A stretch of 45,131 nucleotides of DNA from positions 1-45,131 of the forward strand of contig WHTR01000015.1 in NCBI GenBank assembly GCA_009377635.1. Reading direction: 5' to 3'. The first letter of the stretch is position 1. Every line of letters starts with the position of its first letter. Shown here one piece after another: positions 7,604-15,709 of this stretch. The position numbers and the translations under genes were made by a program. The stretch is from Chloroflexota bacterium (GTDB lineage Bacteria; Chloroflexota; UBA6077; SHYK01). The notes below the pieces were generated by a model. It saw only the letters and a list, made by a program, of their open reading frames with translations. It did not search any database and was not told where the DNA came from.

Positions 7604-7771
7604 CTACCCCTCCGCACGCTGACGGCGCGCCTCTGCACGCATTTCGCGAAGTTCGTCGCGAATCTCCCCGACGATGCGCGTTGTCTGGAAAAGGAAGATC
7701 AGAACAAGTATCCACGGTAGTAGTGCGATGACGCCAAGTGCCAAAGACATCGGAGAAACCATCCCGGGCAT
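7604..7771 (-). CDS. Small single-pass membrane protein (55 aa)
   Basis: Short reading frame found by eye. It starts MPGMVSPMSL, has one strong hydrophobic helix (ALGVIALLPWILVLIFLF, residues 11-28) and ends in a charged helix (RIVGEIRDELREMRAEARRQ) that could form a short coiled coil in the cytoplasm. GGAGG lies five bases before the ATG at 7771. The coding pattern and the ribosome site make it a likely real gene. Function unknown; it resembles the many small membrane proteins with a DUF-like charged tail seen in Chloroflexota. Confidence 0.7.
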   Translation of the reverse strand: MPGMVSPMSLALGVIALLPWILVLIFLFQTTRIVGEIRDELREMRAEARRQRAEG

Positions 7772-7905
7772 TTGGCCTCCACCATCATGCTACTCTCTTG
7801 CCGTCCATAAGCTAGGGCGCTGAGCTGGTGATGAGCCTGCCTGGCGCAGAATGTCACCGGCCGAATGGTGCGGACCTGGCTCCGGTAGCCCTAGTACTCC
7901 GTCAA

Positions 7906-7983
7906 TGTCATTCTGAGGGCTTCAGCCCGAAGAATCCGCACCAGGGACGAGGCACGGATCCTTCGCTGGCGCTCAGGATGACA
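7906..7983. repeat. Dispersed palindromic repeat, full copy
   Basis: Arms TGTCATTCTGAG (7906-7917) and CTCAGGATGACA (7972-7983), with a second inner pair CGAAGAATCCG / CGGATCCTTCG. The loop holds CACCAGG. The copy at 32009-32105 has the same outer and inner arms. Confidence 0.85.
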
Positions 7984-8034
7984 ACCATCAAAGCCCGGTT
8001 GACAAAGCACTAGGGGTACGGCCGAAAACGGTCA

Positions 8035-8048
8035 TGTCATCCTGAGAG
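8035..8048. repeat. Dispersed repeat, half copy
   Basis: TGTCATCCTGAG then divergence at the next bases. It may mark the point where the IS element interrupted a repeat, but no matching right half was found. Confidence 0.55.
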
Positions 8049-8249
8049 TTTGTGAATGTTTGGCGTCAATCGAGGTTTTGAAGGACTGACGGCTTGATGG
8101 TCTTCGAATATCGCATCCTCCCATGGATCAGTCGGGCTGCCGTGGCCCGACGCCGGAGCCTTTCCGCCGGCCTGGCTGGTCTTTGGGGAGCCCCCCGTGG
8201 GTCATTTCTGGTTCCGTGGGTCCTTGCTGACCACCCGGGCGGGGGGTTC

Positions 8250-9602
8250 CTACGCGCTCAGCCCGATCCAACGCAGCACGTTATGGGTGATGGCCATCAG
8301 CAGCACGACGCAGAGAGCTTTGGCCGGTCCGCGGACCCGGAATTGCAGCAGGCCCCGGAGTCGGGCGAGCGCGTTCACACACTCGGCGGTCGCGGCGCGG
8401 TGCTTGTAGACCTCCTTCGCCTCGTCGGTCCCCATGCGCTCTCGCCAGGCGACCGCCTCGGGCGAATCAGCCGGTCGGGGGTCCGTGGCGGTCCGGCCAC
8501 TCGTGGTCGTGCGGGGCTGGCGCAACGGGGTGTACACGGTGACCTGGCGTTGTTCCAGCGCGGTGATGTCGTCGCGTTTCACGAACCCGCCGTCCATCAG
8601 ATAGGCGCCGGGATGCTGGTCCGTTCGCTCATGCACCTGGGTCTCCATGGGCAGCGCCTCGCCCTAATCGCTCCCGCGGGTGGTCACCCCCACCCCCACG
8701 ATCACCTGGCTCTCGACATCGGTGGCGAACTGGGCGTTGAAGGCTGGCCGGAAGCCCCCGTCGGGCATATGCATCACGCGCGCGGTGGGATCGGTGGTGG
8801 AGACGCGCGGCTCAGTGACCTTCGCCCGCTTCGGCTTGGCCAGCGTCCGCTCCTGGCGCTCTTTGGCGGCTTTCGCCGCCGGCAGCTGGGCGATGGCGCC
8901 TTCCACCCGCGCCTGGCGCTCCCGCGCGTGCCGCTCCCGCGCCGCCTGTTCGCGCGCACTCACCCCGGGCTCCGAATGCTCCCGCTGGGCCTTGAGCCGC
9001 TCCACCTGCTCCTTGGCCTCCGTCAGGCACGCCTCCAGGCTGGAGGCGCCACGGAACGAGGCGGCGCCCGCGCTGGCCCGCACCTTCATGCCATCCTGGG
9101 CCACGCGGTCCAGGGTCACCAGGCCCGCATTCATCATGGCCGCCAGGATCGTGGTGAAGAGATCGTCCAACGCTTGCTCGTGGACCACCCGAAACTCTGC
9201 CAACAGATGGTAGTCGATCGGCACCCCGCCCAGAATCCACCGATACGCATCATGGTCCTCGCACAGTCGCGCCAGGTGGCGGGCGATGCCGATCCCCTCC
9301 TTGGTCGCGAACAGCCACAAGGCCAGCAGCACTTTGGGGTCGCTGGCCGGTCGGCCCGGCCGGTCGGCCACGGCCCGGATGTCGGCATAGAAGGCGGACA
9401 GGTCCAATTGCTCCAGCAACGCCCAGATCGCTCGGGCCTGGTGGTCCGGGGGCAACGCCGCGTCCAACTCGCGCGGGGCCCACTCGATCTGGGTGCGCAC
9501 CGGCCGCACCAGGCGCGCTTCACTCGGCCGGGTCGGTCGCGCAGCGGCGGGCTCAATCGGCTCGGGCATGGCTGGCAGGAGCGTGCCGTCTATCAGGAGC
9601 AT
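8250..9602 (-). pseudogene. IS1182-family transposase, interrupted by an in-frame TAG
   Basis: Two open parts lie in the same frame: residues to RGSD (stop TAG at 8664-8666), then GEALPMETQVHERTD onward to 8250. The N-terminal DUF772-type block (QLDLSAFYADIRAV, LALWLFATKEGIGIARHLARLC), the VTLDRVAQDGMKVRASAG block and the later LMDGGF block with the DDE acidic residue identify an IS1182-type transposase. The stop most simply reflects CAG to TAG, since related proteins often have GSDQG there. Start ATG 9602 follows GGGAGAGG; the frame runs on to 9674 without domain content. Terminal inverted repeats were not recognised, so element ends are unknown. Confidence 0.85.
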
Positions 9603-10007
9603 GCCACCTCTCCCCAGGGCGATTCTCGTCACCGCAGTTCTACCGCAAATCACCCCCGGTCCGGTATGGAACATGCGTTCTCATCCACAGCGGCCGCGCT
9701 TCTAGGCCCGCCGGCGGTTTGCAGCAAAAGCCAGCCCGAAGGCTGCCGACGATAACTTCGCTCTCGTGCTCGTCCGTATCAGGCGGAATTGGGTCCTGGT
9801 GAATCTCGAAACCCCGCGCCGAATACCATGGTCCTGGCTCTGGCGTTCCTGGGTGTTAGCGGCGGGGCTGGAGCGCGCGCGGGTCGACCTCATGGCGTCC
9901 GTCGATCCTGTCGATAGGCAACAGCGGCACGTGATGTGCGAACTGGTGCTGCAGATCAGGGCGGGGACGTCTCCGGCGACTGAACGCAGGCTGCACGGGC
10001 CGAATGT
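9603..10007. other. Non-coding flank of the IS remnant
   Basis: No convincing gene. A LexA-box-like GAACATGCGTTC lies at 9669-9680. Broken open stretches on the minus strand (for example a frame with RGFEIHQDP) may be decayed coding sequence, but I cannot assign them. Confidence 0.45.
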
Positions 10008-10724
10008 TTACGATGACTGCTCTCGGGGCTCGAGCTGCCACTCGCCGTCGGCCAGGACTTCCCAGAAGCAGGGAGCTTCCCCAAATTGCACGACCCGGCT
10101 CCCATCGACGGGGCCTATCTCATTTTGGATGAGCGTCGAGCCGCCGGCGCAGTGGAGATACACGGCAAAGTTTTGGTTTCCCGTGTGCGAGATCTCCCAG
10201 GGGCCGGTGCCGGTGGGCGTGAAGTACGAGGAGACGGCATCGCCCTTGCCATCGAATGTGGGCGAACCGCCGCTTGCGATGGGGTTGATCTCGATGGTCC
10301 AGGGCCCATCGGCCTGAACATCGAAGACGAGCTCCTCGTCTCCAGCGATCGGTCGCTCGCCCGCATAGTGCCCAATCGTGTTGACGAGCACAACTTGCTG
10401 GTCTCCCCGGAATGTCCTGACGATGAAGTTCCGGAGGCCGGTGTGAGTGATGCGCGCGGTGGAGAGTGCGGCCGGTGGCTCAACGAGGTTCGTCGCCGTC
10501 TGCCCATGCCCGCTGACGGTAACCGGTTCTGGTGTCGGCGTGGGCTCTGGTGTCTCCGTGGGCTCGGGAGCCGGTTGGGGTGTGTCCACGTTCGGTGCGC
10601 CCGTTGCGATTGGGTCAGAACCGCTGTTGGCCGGTAGGCCGGTCTGTTGGTCGCATGATCCTGCGAGGAGGATCGCTGCGAGATTGCCCATCACGAGGGA
10701 GGACCCGACGACGAATCTCTTCAC
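10008..10724 (-). CDS. Secreted lipoprotein-like protein with a duplicated domain
   Basis: 238 aa. N-terminal signal KRFVVGSSLVMGNLAAILLAGSC ends in a lipobox-like Cys (LAGSC, slightly off consensus). A Pro/Thr/Glu-rich linker (TPQPAPEPTETPEPTPTPEP) follows. Two similar domains of ~55 residues come after: the first starts ITHTGLRNFIVR, the second ISHTGNQNFAVY, and both continue with LxNxIGxxxGxRxV and end in ADGxWxxE. This is an internal duplication of a small beta domain, likely displayed outside the membrane. GTG start at 10724 has GGAG six bases upstream. No named family recognised. Confidence 0.78.
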   Translation of the reverse strand: MKRFVVGSSLVMGNLAAILLAGSCDQQTGLPANSGSDPIATGAPNVDTPQPAPEPTETPEPTPTPEPVTVSGHGQTATNLVEPPAALSTARITHTGLRNFIVRTFRGDQQVVLVNTIGHYAGERPIAGDEELVFDVQADGPWTIEINPIASGGSPTFDGKGDAVSSYFTPTGTGPWEISHTGNQNFAVYLHCAGGSTLIQNEIGPVDGSRVVQFGEAPCFWEVLADGEWQLEPREQSS

Positions 10725-11060
10725 GGTGGCTCCATTGGTGTCTATGCTGGTGATGGATGGCTGTTACGCCCCTTCCGTTAGCCGCGGCACCGCTCTCCTT
10801 CGGTCAGTCCGCGCTTCATGCACGCCTGTGTGCGGCGTGCATGCACGACGCAGGCGGAACCAATCATCCCTCCGCCACGCGCTCATCGGGTCGCAGCCTG
10901 TGAGGTTGCGAAGCATCTCGAGGGCGACCTGCCCCGGGATGACTGGCTGATCGATGCGCGTCGCAGGGACCTCCCGGTCCGCCGCCGGGATGGCCCCGCC
11001 GTGATCCCGCTCATCCAATCCGCCGTGCGGTTCCATCGCTGCGTGAAGGATAACTCATCC
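10725..11060. other. Intergenic region with hairpin
   Basis: No supported gene. A hairpin ATGCACGC-N9-GCGTGCAT lies at 10818-10842. A minus-strand open frame (10764-11036) exists but lacks a ribosome site and domain features. Confidence 0.5.
10818..10842. repeat. Perfect 8-bp inverted repeat
   Basis: ATGCACGC (10818-10825) and GCGTGCAT (10835-10842) around a nine-base loop. No T-run on either side, so not an obvious terminator. Confidence 0.5.
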
Positions 11061-11781
11061 TTACGGCAGCCGGTAGTGGAACACCCACGGGCCGGGGATC
11101 CGGTAGTTCCAGCTTACAGCATGTGTCTCCTCGCTGTAGTTCCTGTGGAACGGCGACCAGCTCGCTGACTGTGAACGTGCACTCCGAGCCCGGCTCCCCC
11201 GGTGGGTAGGATAGCCGACGCTCCTGCGTCCCATCCGTATACCCAAGCGCCTGACTGGGCGGGGGGGCGCCAGGGGGGCGAGGTGGTGGCCACAGGTCGA
11301 CAGCGCAGCCGGCGCCCTCGAGCTGCATGACGGCGGTCGATCCGGGACGGGCACCTTCGGGGCTTGAGATGTCCTTCGGGTTCCACACGAGGTCCATGCG
11401 CAGCTCGCTCGGCGAAGAGAGCACGCGCAGGAGGGTGATGGGTACGTCGGTGCCGTCTATCTCGTTCCGCAGGCGCGCGCACTCCTCGCTTTCTGCGACG
11501 CAGTCGACCCTGACGCCCCTCACGGTCACCGCACCTGGCGAGTCGATGACGTGGCTAGACAGGACGGGCAAGGTCAACCGGAAGTGCCACGGGCCGGGGA
11601 TCACAAGATCCTCAGGTCCGTCAGCCTCCACGTACGGAAAGCTGAGGTCGAACGTCATGCTCTGCACATCCGGTGGCAGCTCGGTCGCATCGAACCGTGA
11701 CACCACAGCATTCGTCGTCCCTTCGCCAGTCCCGCTGCTTCCAGCCGACCGGTACGACCGTCCCTCGCTGTCAACCAGCAC
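11061..11781 (-). pseudogene. Broken Ig-like extracytoplasmic domain protein
   Basis: The minus-strand frame opens at GTG 11781 in the middle of what looks like a domain (the frame continues upstream as RRWLPVLVDSEG without any start codon, into the MFS gene). It reads TELPPDVQSMTFDLSF and VIPGPWHFRLTLP, a beta-strand pattern like the extracytoplasmic domains attached to anti-sigma factors. Near 11145 the sensible reading leaves the frame: the next frame gives NYSEETHAVSWNYRIPGPWVFHYRLP-type sequence, whose IPGPW repeats the first domain, and ends at 11061. The original frame instead runs to 11011 with low-complexity sequence. So the gene seems cut at the 5' side and frameshifted at the 3' side, or the assembly has an error. 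Confidence 0.6.
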
Positions 11782-11833
11782 GGGCAGCCACCGTCGTGCA
11801 GTCCTTCCTGCCGTGCTCGCCGCGCGCCGGGAT

Positions 11834-13081
11834 TCAGGGAGAAGGGGCCCGAGCGAGCGGCTTGCCCACCGTTCCCCAGTTCAACGCAATGAGGACGAGC
11901 CCTACCAGAGTGGACGCCATGGCTCCGACGTACATCCCCCCGTAGCCGAAAGCGACAATCAAGATCCCGGCTATGGGCGCGCCGACTCCCTCCCCGACCC
12001 GATAGAACATGGAGAACGTCGCCATGGCGCGACCCATGCGTGCGTGTTCGGCGCGGTCCATCGCCAATGCCATGAGAGATGGTTGCGTCAGCGACAGTCC
12101 GATGGCGTTGAGCACGGCGGCTCCGATGAACATCTCGATCGTTCCGGACTGAGTGAACACCGCGTACGCCGCGACTGAGACGCTGAAGCCGATCGCGATC
12201 CAGAAGCCACGACTTCGGCGGTCGAGCATGCGCCCGAGAATCAGGCGGGCGGCAATGTTCGTCAACCCGGCGGCGACGTAGTAGAGGCCGATGTTTTGGA
12301 CGCCGACGGCCTGCGCATGGACGGGCACGAATGCGGTCGTGACCGGTGACGACAGGGTGGCGCACACCACGAGCATCGACGCCAGCAGGACGCGCCGGTC
12401 GAGCAGCGCCTCCAGGCGCCACTCCGCTCGGGGAAGGACGAGGGCACGCCGGAATGTGGAGGCGCCGCTGCCGATGCGGGGCATCAGCGCGATGGCCCCG
12501 GCCGCGCCGAGCCCTGCCGCGCCGGCCAGCGCGAAGACTGGCGAGAATTGGCCCGTCGTGCTCAAGAGCGTGAGCGCGAGCGCCGGTGCGAACGCGGCCG
12601 CGGTCGTCGTCACCACGCCGAAGTAGCCGGAAGCCTCGCCTCGCCGCGCCGGCGGTGCGATGAGCGCAACGCCCGTCGACGCCGACGTGCTGAAGGCGCC
12701 CCAGCCAATGCCGCGCACCGCGTTCGCGATGAAGGCGAGCCAGAGTGACGGCACGATGAACAGCGAGCCGAAAACGCCGAGGATCGTGCCGCCGGCGAGC
12801 AATGTGCCCTTCACGCTCCATCGGTCGTTGAGGTGGCCGAGCAGCGGACGCAACACGAAGCTGGTGACGCTGAAGGACGTAAACACCAGGCCGGCGATGA
12901 CAGGTGAGCCGCCAAGCTGCTGCACGAACAGCGGCAGGACCACGGTGACGAGGAGGTTGCTCGAATAGCAGAGGACGGTGACGGCGCACAGCAGGACGAA
13001 GCCACGCGTCCAGAGGGGCGCCGAATCCGCGGGTTCGGTGACACGGGTGGCAGCTGACGTGGGAGTGCTGGCGCTTGACAT
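11834..13081 (-). CDS. MFS transporter
   Basis: 415 aa with about 12 hydrophobic helices. Motif A between helices 2 and 3 reads LLGHLNDRWSVK (G-x-L-x-D-R pattern) and is partly repeated between helices 8 and 9 as LILGRMLDRR, the duplication typical of the superfamily. NAVRGIGWGAFSTSASTG fits helix 4-5 of drug/sugar exporters. Substrate unknown. ATG 13081 follows a weak GGAAG. A hairpin CCAGGC-TGCG-GCCTGG (13096-13111) sits 15 bases upstream of the start in the leader and might affect translation. Confidence 0.88.
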   Translation of the reverse strand: MSSASTPTSAATRVTEPADSAPLWTRGFVLLCAVTVLCYSSNLLVTVVLPLFVQQLGGSPVIAGLVFTSFSVTSFVLRPLLGHLNDRWSVKGTLLAGGTILGVFGSLFIVPSLWLAFIANAVRGIGWGAFSTSASTGVALIAPPARRGEASGYFGVVTTTAAAFAPALALTLLSTTGQFSPVFALAGAAGLGAAGAIALMPRIGSGASTFRRALVLPRAEWRLEALLDRRVLLASMLVVCATLSSPVTTAFVPVHAQAVGVQNIGLYYVAAGLTNIAARLILGRMLDRRSRGFWIAIGFSVSVAAYAVFTQSGTIEMFIGAAVLNAIGLSLTQPSLMALAMDRAEHARMGRAMATFSMFYRVGEGVGAPIAGILIVAFGYGGMYVGAMASTLVGLVLIALNWGTVGKPLARAPSP

Positions 13082-13612
13082 CTGGCTTCCAAACCCAGGC
13101 TGCGGCCTGGTGCGGAGGGTCGACTTCTATGGTACCGCCACGCGGGGTGACCGCCGGACCTCGGTGTGGTGTGCGGGTACCCGGAAGTTGTTGCGCTCCA
13201 TGAATGGCTGCACGAACAAAACGGCGTGATGTCAGGCACCGGCGCGAGAACTCAGGGCACGCCCGTGGGGTGCCTGCTGGCTCGGCGTAGGCGGCTTCAA
13301 CGCCCATCGTCGAACATTGCGTCCCGTTCGAAGTCACAATCCTCCTGGTTCTCGTCCAGGCCCCTGACGAGTCTTGACGAGCTCCGTTCCACGAACCCCG
13401 CGTGTTAACGCGCGGTTCATCCTCCGCGACGCGTCCGGCAACCGCGACCCCGGAGAATCATTCGAATATGTCCCTCAGCGCGCACGTTCTATGGTCAGCA
13501 CCGAGCCAGACGGGCCCCAGTGTGCGCCTCGAGGCGAGTGCGTACATCGGAGACCCGGCGGCGAGGTGTGGGCGATGATGCGGAGCCCTCGACGCCTCGG
13601 AGGGCAGCGGCG
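13082..13612. other. Divergent intergenic region, MFS gene / aconitase
   Basis: 531 bases between divergent genes. It includes the MFS leader hairpin (13096-13111) and an imperfect TTGACG near 13373 without a good -10. No gene is supported; the aconitase frame runs back to 13520 but its domain starts after 13613. Confidence 0.5.
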
Positions 13613-15631
13613 ATGGCGGAGAACCAGACCACCAAGATACTCAGGCGCCACCTGCCGGCAGACGACTTCCGGCCGGGGGAGGAGGTGGGGCTGCGGGTCG
13701 ACGAGGCCCTCCTCCAGGACGCGACAGGGACGATGGCCTGCCTCCAGCTCGAGGAGCTGGGCGTAGATGAGGTCAGCGTCCCGCTGGCCGTTCAGTACGT
13801 CGACCACAACCTGATCCAACTGGACTTCAGAAACCCCGACGACCACCGATTTCTCCAGGACTTCTCCGCGCGCTACGGCATCGTCTACTCGCGCCCGGGG
13901 AACGGCATCTGCCACTATCTGCATGTCGAACGCTTTGCCCGGCCCGGCGACGTGATCGTCGGCGCTGACAGCCATACGACGACGTCCGGCGCCGTCGGGG
14001 CGATCGCGGTCGGCGCGGGAGGACTCGACGTAGCCGCCTGCATGTCCGGCCAGCCGCTCATCCTGGAAGCGCCACGGGTTGTGGGCGTCGAGCTCCGAGG
14101 CTGTCTGCCGGAGTGGGTGCAGGCCAAGGACATCATCCTGGAGCTTCTCCGCAGACGGAGCGTGCGTGGAGGAGTCGGCCGCATCTTCGAGTTCCACGGA
14201 GATGGCGTGCCGGAGCTGAACGTCGGCCAGCGCATGACGATCTGCAACATGATCGCTGAGCTCGGGGCGACAACCGGTGTTTTCCCGTCGGATGAGCGGA
14301 CGCGGGAGTGGATGGTGCTTCAGAAACGGCAAGGCGATTGGCAGCCGCTCACCCCCGACGAGGGTGCTTCCTACGACGAGGACGAGGTCATCGACCTTTC
14401 GTCGCTGGAGCCCCTCATCGCCCGTCCCCATAGCCCCGACCACGTCGTGCCCGTACGCGAGGTCGTCGGACTGCGGGCGGCACAGGTATGCGTCGGCAGC
14501 TCCGTCAACTCGGGGTACGACGACCTGGCGATCGTCGCGGCGGTCCTGAAAGGGAAGACCATCGCGCCCAACCTCGTGATGACCGTCACGCCGGGCTCAC
14601 GACAGATCCTCGACATCATCGCCCGGAGTGGCGTTTTCACGGACCTCATCGGCGCCGGAGCGAGGATGCTGGAGGCGGCATGCGGGCCCTGCGTGGGTAT
14701 GGGACAGGCGCCCGCGTCGGGCACCGTGTCGCTGCGCACCTTCAACCGCAACTTCCCCGGGCGCAGCGGGACGCAGGACGACAACGTGTTTCTCTGCAGT
14801 CCGACGACGGCTGCTGCCACGGCCCTCCGCGGCGTCATCACGGACCCGCGCGAGTTAGGGCCAGAGCCGTCGCTTCCCCCGTCGATGGCCAATCCGGAGA
14901 TCGACGACAGCCAGATCCTCTGGCCCCCGCCGAAGGAGGATCGACGCGCCGTCGTCATCTCGCGCGGGCCGAACATCAAGCCACCGCCGCCGCAGGCACC
15001 GCTGCCGGACGCGCTTCAGGGCGACGTGCTCATCGTCACGGGCGACGACGTATCAACGGGTGATCTCGCGCCGGACGGCGCTGTCGTCATGGCGCTGCGG
15101 TCGAACGTTGACGCGATGAGCAGCTTCACGTTTCGCCGGTTGGACCCCACGTTCGCGACGCGGGCACGGGACGCCGGCGGGGGGTTCATCGTGGCCGGCT
15201 GGAACTATGGCCAGGGGTCCAGCCGTGAGCACGCCGCGCTGGCGCCCAAGGCACTGGGCGTCCGTGCCGTATTCGCCCGGAGCTTCGCAAGGATCCATCG
15301 CGGCAACCTCATCGCGCAGGGCATCGTGCCGCTGACGCTCGAAGGGACCGACTACGAGGCGGCGCAGCAGGGCCAAGCCTGGCGCATGCCGCGCGTCCGG
15401 CAGGAGCTGGCGAGCGGCAGTGGCACCGTGGATATGCAGGCGGGCAGCCGGTCGTTCCGTGCGCGTGTCAACCTCTCCGTTCGGGAGCGTGAGGTGCTCT
15501 TGGCCGGTGGACTTCTTGCCTACCTGAAGGCTGGAGGTAAGCCGCTGAGCGCCGGCAAGGCGATGAGCGGAGTGGTCGACCAGGGGTCGCCGATCACCCA
15601 GCCCGCACCGGGCGACGAGCAGGATAGCTAG
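13613..15631 (+). CDS. Aconitate hydratase, putative Aquifex type
   Basis: 672 aa, the length of the shorter Aquifex-type aconitases. Citrate-isocitrate interconversion in the TCA cycle. Blocks: VDHNLIQ, GADSHTTTSGAVGAIAVGAGGLD (active-site His), CGPCVGMGQAP with two Fe-S cysteines, and the C-terminal swivel domain GDDVSTGDLAPDG and NYGQGSSREHAALAP with substrate-binding Ser/Arg. The third Fe-S cysteine, normally in GSCTN, is replaced: the sequence is GSSVNSGYDDL (~295-305). ATG 13613 has GGAGGG eight bases upstream; an upstream extension to 13520 lacks family sequence. Followed by the ThDP enzyme 78 bp later. Confidence 0.88.
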   Translation: MAENQTTKILRRHLPADDFRPGEEVGLRVDEALLQDATGTMACLQLEELGVDEVSVPLAVQYVDHNLIQLDFRNPDDHRFLQDFSARYGIVYSRPGNGICHYLHVERFARPGDVIVGADSHTTTSGAVGAIAVGAGGLDVAACMSGQPLILEAPRVVGVELRGCLPEWVQAKDIILELLRRRSVRGGVGRIFEFHGDGVPELNVGQRMTICNMIAELGATTGVFPSDERTREWMVLQKRQGDWQPLTPDEGASYDEDEVIDLSSLEPLIARPHSPDHVVPVREVVGLRAAQVCVGSSVNSGYDDLAIVAAVLKGKTIAPNLVMTVTPGSRQILDIIARSGVFTDLIGAGARMLEAACGPCVGMGQAPASGTVSLRTFNRNFPGRSGTQDDNVFLCSPTTAAATALRGVITDPRELGPEPSLPPSMANPEIDDSQILWPPPKEDRRAVVISRGPNIKPPPPQAPLPDALQGDVLIVTGDDVSTGDLAPDGAVVMALRSNVDAMSSFTFRRLDPTFATRARDAGGGFIVAGWNYGQGSSREHAALAPKALGVRAVFARSFARIHRGNLIAQGIVPLTLEGTDYEAAQQGQAWRMPRVRQELASGSGTVDMQAGSRSFRARVNLSVREREVLLAGGLLAYLKAGGKPLSAGKAMSGVVDQGSPITQPAPGDEQDS

Positions 15632-15709
15632 ATGCACGTGCAATCGATACACTCCGGCTCGATCAACCTGTCGTGGGGCACGCAGCCGCGCGGGGTGTGA
15701 GGGGATGAC

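Larger units (their letters stand above)
7772..8249. other. Intergenic region with dispersed repeats beside the IS remnant
   Basis: No gene supported. It carries a full dispersed palindrome (7906-7983), a half copy (8035-8048) and then the presumed left flank of the IS1182-type element. I could not match terminal inverted repeats. Confidence 0.6.

Noticed and set aside
8094-9755. 553-aa plus-strand open frame
   Set aside because: Antisense to the transposase; no recognisable protein.
8034-9760. Defined IS ends with terminal inverted repeats
   Set aside because: No matching inverted pair could be found at the flanks; only the coding part is annotated.
10764-11036. 90-aa minus-strand frame with QVALEMLRNLTGCDP-like sequence
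   Set aside because: Some protein-like parts but no ribosome site or family; left as intergenic.
11655-13337. 560-aa minus-strand open frame
   Set aside because: Same strand as the MFS gene in another frame; the MFS frame has clear membrane helices and motif A.
15632-15700. 22-aa frame between aconitase and the ThDP enzyme (ATGCACGTG start)
   Set aside because: No ribosome site of quality and no domain; probably chance.
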